Shown: piece after piece, positions 5,980 through 13,190 of the stretch
Layout: every line of letters starts with the position of its first letter
How positions within the stretch are numbered: position 1 is the stretch's first letter
Translations under genes and position numbers: made by a program
Assembly (NCBI GenBank): GCA_963580245.1
Contig: CAUZJO010000112.1
Coordinates: 1 to 15,941, forward strand
DNA from: CAUZJO01 sp963580245
Lineage (GTDB): Bacteria; Sumerlaeota; Sumerlaeia; MVZB01
Direction: 5' to 3'
Length of the DNA: 15,941 nt
Notes under the pieces: model-generated
Told to the model about the DNA's origin: nothing
Seen by the model: only the letters and a program-made list of their open reading frames with translations
Database searches by the model: none

Positions 5980-8682
5980 GTGAAGTTATGTCGAGCATGG
6001 CTCGGCTTATTTGAAGGGATGAATCTGGTGATCACGGGAATGCGCGGCAGTAGCGAAAGAGCGTTCACGTTGGCTGGTTTTCGCAAGATGCGTCGCCGTC
6101 AACGGCTGGCTTACAGTTCACCATTCGGTGGGGTGCTGTTTTTCGCCATGGCCGCCGTCGCCCAGTTCGGCTTCTCCAGTCAGACTGCATTCGCTGCCGG
6201 CGAAACGACCCCTTCGGAACCGGTTGTCGCATCCGCGGCAACGGACACCCTTCCGGATGCGGCGCCCGAACTCATCGCCCTACGGATCGTGCCCGAGGAA
6301 CCCGCCTTGTGGGGGCGCGCGGCTTCTCAGCAATTCGTTGTCATGGGCGACTTTGGGGATGGTCTCGAACGCGATGTGACCTCGCAAAGTCGGTTCACCG
6401 TCTCCGATCCCGACCTTGCGCAAATCGACGAATCAGGAAAACTCATCGCGCTGGCGGAGGGTCAGTTGGAGCTGGAGGTTGCCCTTGGCGGGCATTCGAC
6501 GCGCGCGCGCGTGCTAATCGAGGGCGTGAATGAACAACGGCCCTTCAGCTTCGCGCGCGACATCGGCGGGCTTCTGACCAAGCATGGGTGCAACGCGACC
6601 GATTGTCACGGCAGCGTCAAGGGCCGAGGCGGCCTCAAACTCTCGCTGAACGTATTGAAACCGCAAGCCGATTACGAATGGATCACCAAGGGCGGGGTCT
6701 ATCAGGTTCTGACCGAGGAAGTCGAAGGCGAAAGGGTTCCGCGCATCGATCTCGACGACCCGGAACAGAGCCTGCTGCTCTTGAAGCCGACGTTTGAAGT
6801 GGAACACGAGGGCGGCAAACGCTTTCGGAAAGACTCGGAAGACTACGCCAAGATACGCGAGTGGATCGCTCGGGGCGCGCCCTATGAAGAGGAGGGCACG
6901 GGAGCGCAACGGATCGAGAGACTCGAGGTTTACCCCCGCCTGACCGCTTTGAAAGCCGATACGAGCCGGCAACTGGTGGTAACGGCCTATTTCTCTGACG
7001 GTCGCGGACAGGATATGACCGGCGATGTCCGCTACGAAGTCGTGAATCGAGAAGTGGCCAAGGTCAGCTCGACCGGCGTGGTCCAGGCGAGAGGCAAGGG
7101 GGAGACGACGCTGGTGGTGCGGGCCGCGGGTCGCACGGTCAATGCCCGCGTCGGTGTCATCGGCGAGCCCGTTCCCGATTACCCCGTCCTAGAGGAACGC
7201 AACTTCATCGACGAGCACGTCTTCGCCAAACTCAAAAAGTTCAACATCCCTCCCTCGGGGCCGGCCGCGGACGCGGAGTTCCTGCGGCGCGTGTGCCTGG
7301 ACCTGACCGGCACCCTGCCGCCCGCCGGCCGGGTGCGGGAGTTTCTGGCCGATACCGATCCGAAAAAACGCGATCGGCTCATCGACGTGTTGCTCAACAC
7401 GCCCGAGTACGTGAACTACTGGACGTATCGTTTCGCCGATCTGTTCCGCGTCTCTTATTTCCACCAAAGCAGTAACAAACGCGCCGAAATGTATTGGCAC
7501 TGGATTCGGGAATCGGTCGCCCAAAACAAGCCGTTCGACCAGATGGCCAGGGAGCGAATCGGCGGTCAGGGCTTTACCGCGCCCACCCGCCACTATCACC
7601 ACGGTGGAGGCGAAATGCCGCTGCCCTCCAACGAGATGGCCGAAAACGTCGTGTTATTCATGGGCCGGCGTCTGGATTGCGCACAATGTCACGACCACCC
7701 TTACGAATCCTGGACCCAGGACCAGTTTTGGGGGATGACGGCGTTTTGGGGGCGTTTGACGCGGCTGGGGTGGTCGGGATCGCTGATGGTCCATTTTGAT
7801 GATCCCGACGGGCACGGTGAGATCGGCCAGGGCGAAAAGGTGATCCATCCGCGGCGCAAGCTGGAAGTCGCGCCGAGTTTCCTGGACGGTCGCACGCTGG
7901 CCGAGGACAAACTGCATGATCCGCGCCGCTATCTCGCCGACTGGATGACGAGCCATCCACATTTTGCCGAGTCGACCTCCAATCGCATCTGGAGTTATTT
8001 TTTCGGCAGGGGCCTGGTTGACCCCGTGGATGATTTCCGCTCCACCAACATGGCGACCCATCCGGAACTGTTGGAGGCGCTGGCGCAACGTTTCCGGCGG
8101 AACGGACATGATTTGAAAGACTTGATTCGTGAGATCTGCCGGTCCAATGCGTACCAGATGTCCGGCGTTCCAACCGGCGTGAACCTGGATGACGAACTGA
8201 ACTATTCGTGGTCCAGGCCGCGCGCGTTGGACGCCGAGGTGCTCTTTGACGCGATTTCCCAGGTGACCGATGCGTATGGGGATTTTGGCGAGGCCCACAC
8301 CCAGCGACGGGCGGTCACTCTGATTTGTCCCGATCGTCATCCTTTGCATGTGCTCGATATCTATGGGCAGCCGGACCGTTCGGTGATCCCCGAGCGCAAG
8401 AACGAACGAAATATGGAACAAGCCCTGCACGTCTTGGCCGGGTCCACTTATACAAACAAAATCAAGAAAGAGGGAGGCCGGGTTGAGCGGCTTCTCGGCG
8501 CGGGCGCGTCGGACCGAGAGCTGATCGAGGAATTCTACCTGGCGGCGCTATCGCGCTTTCCGGAGGAACCGGAGAACGCTCAACTTGAAGCCATGATCGA
8601 GGGGCGACCGGAGCGTAAGGAAGCGGTCGAAGACCTGCTCTGGGGGATTCTCTCGTCACCGGAATTCGCCTATAATCATTGA
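5980..8682 (+). CDS. DUF1549/DUF1553 protein with BIG2 domains and two haem-binding-type motifs
   Basis: A large exported protein of the planctomycete-type BIG2-DUF1549-DUF1553 architecture; its biochemical activity is unknown. Counting from the GTG at 5980 (900 aa): signal-peptide-like segment about 37-72 (MRRRQR, hydrophobic core, AFA before AGE), BIG2/Ig-like domain about 98-182, the C-x4-C-H motif CNATDCH at 204-210 in a segment resembling planctomycetal cytochrome-c-like domains, a second BIG2-like domain about 313-395, DUF1549 about 406-595 including C567-AQC570H571 (classical CxxCH haem-c motif) in RRLDCAQCHDHPYESW, and DUF1553 about 640-895. Start choice is uncertain: GTG 5980 has AGGA about 12 nt upstream, while ATG 6019, 6040 or 6088 would give a shorter n-region. 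The signal peptide is intact from ATG 6088. The gene is followed after 19 nt by the DUF1501 gene, the usual partner. Haem attachment is inferred from the motifs. Confidence 0.93.
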   Translation: MKLCRAWLGLFEGMNLVITGMRGSSERAFTLAGFRKMRRRQRLAYSSPFGGVLFFAMAAVAQFGFSSQTAFAAGETTPSEPVVASAATDTLPDAAPELIALRIVPEEPALWGRAASQQFVVMGDFGDGLERDVTSQSRFTVSDPDLAQIDESGKLIALAEGQLELEVALGGHSTRARVLIEGVNEQRPFSFARDIGGLLTKHGCNATDCHGSVKGRGGLKLSLNVLKPQADYEWITKGGVYQVLTEEVEGERVPRIDLDDPEQSLLLLKPTFEVEHEGGKRFRKDSEDYAKIREWIARGAPYEEEGTGAQRIERLEVYPRLTALKADTSRQLVVTAYFSDGRGQDMTGDVRYEVVNREVAKVSSTGVVQARGKGETTLVVRAAGRTVNARVGVIGEPVPDYPVLEERNFIDEHVFAKLKKFNIPPSGPAADAEFLRRVCLDLTGTLPPAGRVREFLADTDPKKRDRLIDVLLNTPEYVNYWTYRFADLFRVSYFHQSSNKRAEMYWHWIRESVAQNKPFDQMARERIGGQGFTAPTRHYHHGGGEMPLPSNEMAENVVLFMGRRLDCAQCHDHPYESWTQDQFWGMTAFWGRLTRLGWSGSLMVHFDDPDGHGEIGQGEKVIHPRRKLEVAPSFLDGRTLAEDKLHDPRRYLADWMTSHPHFAESTSNRIWSYFFGRGLVDPVDDFRSTNMATHPELLEALAQRFRRNGHDLKDLIREICRSNAYQMSGVPTGVNLDDELNYSWSRPRALDAEVLFDAISQVTDAYGDFGEAHTQRRAVTLICPDRHPLHVLDIYGQPDRSVIPERKNERNMEQALHVLAGSTYTNKIKKEGGRVERLLGAGASDRELIEEFYLAALSRFPEEPENAQLEAMIEGRPERKEAVEDLLWGILSSPEFAYNH

Positions 8683-8701
8683 GATTGGATGGAGGAGGAA
8701 C

Positions 8702-10027
8702 ATGAACCATTCGGGCTGCGCATCATTTAGAAAAGCCAATTTGAATCGCCGCGCCTTTCTGCGGGCGGGGTCTTTAAGCCTGTTGGGCATCGGCATGAGC
8801 GACTTCTTCAGGCTGCAAAGCGTGATGGCCGCCCAGGGTTTGGAGAACGAGCTGAATCGCGCGAAGGCGAAGGCTTGCATATTGGTCTTCCTGAACGGCG
8901 GCCCATGTCAGGTGGATATGTGGGACCCCAAGCCCACCAGTTCCTTTCGCCCGATCTCGACCAACGTGTCCGGCATCCAGGTCTCCGAACTGCTTCCCCG
9001 CGTCGCCAAGCAGATGGACAAGTTGGCCTTGATTCGTTCGATGTTCTCCGAGGAGATCGACCACCCCGAAGCCATCCATTACGCGATGACGGGACACCGC
9101 CAGAACCCCGCGATGCGGTTCCCCAGCCTGGGGTCGATCGTGGCCAAGGAGATGGGTTCGCACAAAGGCATCCCCCCATACGTCATCGCCCCCGGTCGAT
9201 CTTCGCGCCATTTCGGTTCGGCGTTCTTGGGGGCTGAATATGAGCCGTTGAACGTCCCCAAGACCGACGAAGGGGAGTTCGAGCTACCCGACCTTACCCT
9301 GCCGAGCGATATTTCGGTCGAGCGCATCGAAGACCGCCGGTCGTTTCAGCAAGTCGTGGCTCGGCTCTATCGCGAGAAACGGCCCCTGGCGGAATTCGAT
9401 AAACTGGACGCATTCAGTGCCAAGGCGCTCGAGATGATCTTGTCTCCGGCCGTCGAGGAGGCGTTCGACCTTTCCCGCGAGCCCGAGAAGATGCGCGACG
9501 CCTATGGCCGGCATGGATTCGGTCAGAGCACGTTGCTGGCCAGGCGGCTGGTCGAGGCGGGGTGCCGGTTCGTGACGGCCTCGGGTGGTTTCTCGTGGGA
9601 TACGCACAAGGACCATGACGCGCAAATCCGTGACGAGGGCGTCCCGCCCCTCGATCAGGCCCTTGCCGCGCTTCTGGAGGACCTGAAACAGCGGGGCCTG
9701 CTTGAATCGACCGTCGTCATCACCATGGGCGAGTTTGGTCGCACAACACACGTCAACCCCGACAGCGGCCGCGACCATTGGCCCCATTGTTGGTCGATGG
9801 CGATCGGGGGCGGTGGCATCCAGGGCGGCCAGGTCGTGGGCGCCAGTGACGAGCGAGGCGCCTATATCGCCGACCGCATGGTGAGTATCGGCGATCTGCA
9901 CGCGACGATCTATAAGGCGATGGGCGTCGATTGGGAAAAGACCTACATGTCCCCCGTCGGCCGGCCCATCAAGATCGCCAACTCGATTGACGATCAGACT
10001 GGTGTGCCACTCCATGAACTGATCTGA
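8702..10027 (+). CDS. DUF1501 protein, Tat-exported, alkaline-phosphatase-like fold
   Basis: A 441-residue member of DUF1501, a family with an alkaline phosphatase/sulfatase-like core and no established reaction. Seen: a twin-arginine signal NRRAFLRAGS (Arg16-Arg17) followed by a hydrophobic stretch and AAQG near 43-46; the metal-site-like LNGGPCQVDMWDPKP (64-78, with Cys where Ser or Pro is common in GGPS/PxQxD); SWDTHKDHD (298-306); MGEFGRTTH (342-350); and GRDHWPHCWS (356-365). These Asp, His and Glu-rich blocks are those expected to bind divalent metal. The start is set by a strong GGAGGAGG three bases before the ATG. The gene sits 19 nt after the DUF1549/DUF1553 gene, so they form an operon. 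Tat export with folded, metal-bound cargo fits a periplasmic enzyme. Substrate is unknown; polysaccharide or sulfate/phosphate ester chemistry would be speculation. Confidence 0.93.
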   Translation: MNHSGCASFRKANLNRRAFLRAGSLSLLGIGMSDFFRLQSVMAAQGLENELNRAKAKACILVFLNGGPCQVDMWDPKPTSSFRPISTNVSGIQVSELLPRVAKQMDKLALIRSMFSEEIDHPEAIHYAMTGHRQNPAMRFPSLGSIVAKEMGSHKGIPPYVIAPGRSSRHFGSAFLGAEYEPLNVPKTDEGEFELPDLTLPSDISVERIEDRRSFQQVVARLYREKRPLAEFDKLDAFSAKALEMILSPAVEEAFDLSREPEKMRDAYGRHGFGQSTLLARRLVEAGCRFVTASGGFSWDTHKDHDAQIRDEGVPPLDQALAALLEDLKQRGLLESTVVITMGEFGRTTHVNPDSGRDHWPHCWSMAIGGGGIQGGQVVGASDERGAYIADRMVSIGDLHATIYKAMGVDWEKTYMSPVGRPIKIANSIDDQTGVPLHELI

Positions 10028-10119
10028 GCATATCGAAGGGAGCGGCGGGAGGCGGCTTCCGGGGCGCGATCAGTTCCTTGATATCTCGAAAGCGACCTGA
10101 ACACCGTCAAGCATCCGTA

Positions 10120-11967
10120 ATGTTCACCAAAAGATTTCTGACTCCCATTCTGATTTTGCCGCTGTTCACCGCGTGGCCGTTGCGCGCCCAGGAAGTAAGC
10201 TACATCTATCCGCTCGGAGGCCAAAGGGGCGCCGTGGTGACCGCGGAGGTCGGCGGCGCGCTGCTCGATCATCCCGATACCGCGGTATGGTTCAGCTCCG
10301 GGCCGCAGGTCTTTGCTTTGGAGCCCGATTCACCAGGTAGCGCTGGGCGCGCGCCAAGGCTATCGAAGAGTTCCACGGGATTGATCGGGCAGATCCTTCT
10401 GTCAGGGGACGACTCCACGGCCGTCTTGCAGTTGAGCATCTCGCCCGACACCCCGGTTGGGGCCCATTCGTTCCGATTCTTGACGCCGCGGGGTCTCTCC
10501 AACGCCATCTCGTTCTGGGTCATCGAGGATGACGTCGTCGCCGAGACCGACGCCGCGCATGATACGCCCGGCGCCGCGCAGCCGGTCCCCTTTCCGGCCG
10601 TGATCAGCGGCAGGGCCAGTGAGCCGAACCAGTTGGATTACTATGCCATCGAGGTCGGCGCGGGTGAGGAGTTGACCTTCCGGGTCCAGTCGGCCGGGGC
10701 GGGATTCGACCCGCAACTCGAGCTCCTGGAACCCGGCGGCAGTTGGTTCGATCCCGATGAGTTGACCCTGCTCAAGTTTAATGATGAACCGGTTTCCCCC
10801 CATCTCTCGCGCGACCCGCATTTCACCTACCGGTTCGACCGGGCGGGGCGATACCTGCTGCGCATCGGTTCGATGGAGAACAGCGAAGGTTTCAAGGATG
10901 GCGGGCCGAGTTTCATGTATCTGCTGCGGATCACCCGCTCGGACAGCCCCGGTCCGCCGGTCTCTTATGCTCTGGGCCAGTGGAAGCGGCATCTGGGCCC
11001 CAACCACCTGAAACAGCTTTGGGCGCGGACCGTCGAGACGCCGAATTCCAGACAGCCGGCGGAAGAGGAGGCCGACCCCGCCTCCTCGGGCGAAGGCATT
11101 CCCGAAGCCGATGCGAACAAAGCCGCGCCCGTGGAACCCGCTCCGGAAGCCCCGGTTGAGCTGCCCGTCGTGCAAGAACTGGACGGCCACAACGGTGCCG
11201 CGGAGCAAGCCCAAGAGGTCGCGCTCCCCGTGATTATTGAGGGAACGATCGATCACCCCGACGACGTGGATTTCTACAAGTTCAACGTCAAGGCGGGCGA
11301 GGGTATGGCCTTTGAAATCGAAACCCCGAAGAAAGGCCCCCCGTTGTTCAATCCCCGCATGGGCGTCTTTGACGAAAACGGAGACGAAGTCCTGACCAAC
11401 ATCTACAAGCGGCTCGTTCGCAACTTTACGTTCTACGCCAAGGACTTGATGCCAAAGACGATTTACACGTTCAAACTGGACGGCCAATACTTTTTGGAAA
11501 TCCGCGACATTACGTCACGGATGGGTGAACCGGATTTCAAATATCGCCTGCTGATTCGCCGCCAAGTCCCGCATATGGGGGGGATTTCAGTTGCCGTGGA
11601 CCGGGTGAATCTGCGGCCGGGCGAGGCGCAAAAGTTGGCGGTGACCACGCGCCAAGAAGAGGGCTACAGCGGCGAGATCGCCATCGCCATCGAGAACCTG
11701 CCGCCTGGGGTTCACGCCGTGACGGGCGCCGAAGTCGAGCCGGACAAAGCCCCCCATCCCGATGAAGGCCTGAAGGACCAATTCATGCCGAAGACCCAGG
11801 AGGTCACCATCATGCTGCTTGCCGACGAGGACGCCCCACTCACGCCGTTTCCCCAAACGTTTCGCATGACGTTCCGCTCGGTCGTCGAGGGCAAACCCGG
11901 TCCCGCCCTGCCGGCGCGCGACGTACTCATCATGGTCATCCGCCCCGAAGCGGAACCTCAGCCATAA
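10120..11967 (+). CDS. Exported PPC-domain (pre-peptidase C-terminal) protein
   Basis: A secreted, probably non-catalytic protein of 615 residues. Seen from the ATG at 10120: a signal peptide (MFTKRFLTPILILPLFTAWPLRA, cleavage near residue 23); an N-terminal Ig/IPT-like segment starting VSYIYPLGGQRGAVVTAEVGG, common in planctomycete PPC proteins; a first PPC domain about 160-272 (EPNQLDYYAIEVGAGEELTF ... GRYLLRIGS); a Pro/Ala/Glu-rich linker about 308-360; a second PPC domain about 372-495 (HPDDVDFYKFNVKAGEGMAF ... GQYFLEIRD); and a C-terminal beta region about 505-605 with ENLPPGVHAVTG. The frame could begin at a TTG at 10078, but the 14 extra residues precede the signal peptide and add nothing; neither start has a clear ribosome-binding site. 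No protease domain is present. It follows the DUF1501 gene by 92 nt and is probably the third member of the same transcription unit, perhaps holding substrate or partner at the cell surface. Confidence 0.88.
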   Translation: MFTKRFLTPILILPLFTAWPLRAQEVSYIYPLGGQRGAVVTAEVGGALLDHPDTAVWFSSGPQVFALEPDSPGSAGRAPRLSKSSTGLIGQILLSGDDSTAVLQLSISPDTPVGAHSFRFLTPRGLSNAISFWVIEDDVVAETDAAHDTPGAAQPVPFPAVISGRASEPNQLDYYAIEVGAGEELTFRVQSAGAGFDPQLELLEPGGSWFDPDELTLLKFNDEPVSPHLSRDPHFTYRFDRAGRYLLRIGSMENSEGFKDGGPSFMYLLRITRSDSPGPPVSYALGQWKRHLGPNHLKQLWARTVETPNSRQPAEEEADPASSGEGIPEADANKAAPVEPAPEAPVELPVVQELDGHNGAAEQAQEVALPVIIEGTIDHPDDVDFYKFNVKAGEGMAFEIETPKKGPPLFNPRMGVFDENGDEVLTNIYKRLVRNFTFYAKDLMPKTIYTFKLDGQYFLEIRDITSRMGEPDFKYRLLIRRQVPHMGGISVAVDRVNLRPGEAQKLAVTTRQEEGYSGEIAIAIENLPPGVHAVTGAEVEPDKAPHPDEGLKDQFMPKTQEVTIMLLADEDAPLTPFPQTFRMTFRSVVEGKPGPALPARDVLIMVIRPEAEPQP

Positions 11968-12074
11968 CGGATTGGATGGCGGTCCGATGCCGACTGCGAG
12001 GCCCTAAAACCGTCGATGGGCCGGTTGCGAGTCCGTCTTTTCTCGGCCCTGGCCACCGGATCGAGTGATCCCAG

Positions 12075-12090
12075 ACGGATTCGCATCCGT
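12075..12090. terminator. Possible terminator hairpin between convergent genes
   Basis: ACGGAT-TCGC-ATCCGT is a perfect 6-bp stem with a 4-nt loop in the 160-bp gap between the ends of the PPC gene (plus) and the prepilin gene (minus). It has no T-tract on either side, so intrinsic termination is only suggested by its place between convergent genes. Confidence 0.3.
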
Positions 12091-12127
12091 GTTGGCTGGG
12101 TGACCTACGGAGTTAACCGGAGGACCG

Positions 12128-12811
12128 CTATTTCGAGCCGCCGCCTCCGCGATAACCCAGGCTCTCGACGTAGAAGATGTCCCCCGGACTGATCGTCCCA
12201 TTGGTCGGGTCGTAATACCGCGGGCGGGGGCCGTTCCAGAAGAGCAAATCAGGCCCGCTCGACTGGAGCAGGTAGCGATAAAAAAACTGGGTCCTTTCGT
12301 TGTCGTGGTGCCACACGAAGCTGGAAAAGAACGGGTCACCGTCGCTGACCCCGTGATTGTAAATCCGCCGCGAGGAGCCGCGCATGAAAAAACTGGCCTG
12401 TTCCACGTCGAAGTTGAAACCGTGGGCCTTACGCCGCTTGAAGGCCTCGGTGTTGAAGACGTCGAACGGGACCGAGGTCATGTAGGCCACCGGGCTGGTC
12501 AGAAGCCGCCCGGGACCGTGTTCAACGCCGTCGAAATCGGTCCAGCGGATGAAATCGAGCGTCCCGTGATAGTTTCTCGGCTTCGCCTCCTCGGGACTGT
12601 CGCTGTGGTCCGAGATGATCCAGACGTTGTCGACCTGATAGGCCTCCATCGCGATGACGAGCGAACGCAGGTCGGCCTTGACCCGCGAGACTTTTGCGCG
12701 CATCTGCGCCTCGAGGAAGTTGGGAACCGCGATCGCCGCCAGGATAGCGATGATGGCGACCACGATCAATAGCTCAATCAGCGTAAAGCCGAATCGTTGG
12801 GTATTTCGCAT
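12128..12811 (-). CDS. Type IV pilin-like / type II secretion prepilin
   Basis: A 227-residue prepilin-like protein exported and processed by prepilin peptidase, then assembled into a pilus or pseudopilus. Seen: a short basic leader MRNTQRFG, cleavage between Gly8 and Phe9, the class III motif GFTLIELLIVV with Glu at mature position 5 (Glu13), one hydrophobic helix to about residue 30, then the polar helix NFLEAQMRAKVSRVKADLRSL typical of planctomycete, Hydrogenedentes and Sumerlaeota pseudopilins. The rest (about 60-227) is aromatic and Gly-rich and ends in GDIFYVESLGYRGGGGSK. The ATG has GGAGG about 10 nt upstream. No pilus assembly, ATPase or peptidase gene is nearby, so this is an orphan substrate of machinery encoded elsewhere. 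It is divergent from the SGNH/TPR gene and convergent with the PPC gene. Its specific role (pilus subunit or secreted-complex pseudopilin) is unknown. Confidence 0.93.
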   Translation of the reverse strand: MRNTQRFGFTLIELLIVVAIIAILAAIAVPNFLEAQMRAKVSRVKADLRSLVIAMEAYQVDNVWIISDHSDSPEEAKPRNYHGTLDFIRWTDFDGVEHGPGRLLTSPVAYMTSVPFDVFNTEAFKRRKAHGFNFDVEQASFFMRGSSRRIYNHGVSDGDPFFSSFVWHHDNERTQFFYRYLLQSSGPDLLFWNGPRPRYYDPTNGTISPGDIFYVESLGYRGGGGSK

Positions 12812-13043
12812 GGCTCTTAAACCTCCGTGATGGGACTTTGAGGATTATCGGCAAAACCGCCAATACCGTCCCCGAAACTGTTTATGCCTTTCGCCCGCGC
12901 GAACGACTGACAAGGCACTTAGGATGTCCTTGATGCTGACTGTCCTCCGTTCGCCATGCCGTACATCTCGTATTTTGGCAACCGTCTCAAGGTAATCCAA
13001 GTGCCTGCGCCTCGTCAACCGAAAAGAATCGCCATTTCTTGGA

Positions 13044-13079
13044 GAGGGCGCATCTCACGGCTCCGTGAGATGCGCCCTC
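13044..13079. repeat. Perfect 17-bp inverted repeat (hairpin/cruciform)
   Basis: Left arm GAGGGCGCATCTCACGG (13044-13060), spacer CT, right arm CCGTGAGATGCGCCCTC (13063-13079): 17 of 17 pairs. It lies between divergent genes, so it cannot be the terminator of either. It has no T-tract to the right and only a TTTCTT to the left. Candidates are an operator for a dimeric regulator, a REP-like or miniature mobile element, or a small structured RNA. No second copy was seen in this window. Confidence 0.85.
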
Positions 13080-13118
13080 AAGGCCCTCGGTCAAAAGTAT
13101 ACAGCGGGCCGCAAAGGT

Positions 13119-13124
13119 TATAGT
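13119..13124 (+). promoter_or_regulatory. -10-like element upstream of the SGNH/TPR gene
   Basis: TATAGT matches the sigma70 -10 box at 5 of 6 positions and would place the transcription start near 13131, about 60 nt before the ATG. No recognisable -35 lies 16-18 nt upstream. The 17-bp inverted repeat ends 40 nt before the box, where an activator or repressor could act. Confidence 0.25.
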
Positions 13125-13190
13125 ATGGTCAATGTCCGTTGATCACTTAATCGGTCTCGATAAGGCCGACGTGCGAAGGGCCGCATTGAA

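Larger units (their letters stand above)
12812..13190. other. Divergent intergenic region prepilin / SGNH-TPR gene
   Basis: 379 bp without a recognisable gene on either strand. Its most striking content is a perfect 17-bp inverted repeat at 13044-13079, listed separately. A -10-like TATAGT lies at 13119-13124 for the plus-strand gene, without a good -35. On the minus side a -10-like GATAAT (complement of 12844-12849) sits about 33 nt before the prepilin ATG, also without a good -35. No ORF, tRNA or known riboswitch fold was recognised. Confidence 0.6.

Noticed and set aside
12840..12865. Sigma54-like GG/GC elements upstream of the prepilin gene (minus strand TTGGCGGTTTTGCC)
   Set aside because: The GG to GC spacing is about 9 nt rather than 12, so it does not fit the -24/-12 consensus.
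12913..13006. AGGCACTT ... AAGTGCCT inverted repeat (8 bp, 78-bp spacing)
   Set aside because: An 8-bp match at this distance is expected about once by chance in a region of this size.
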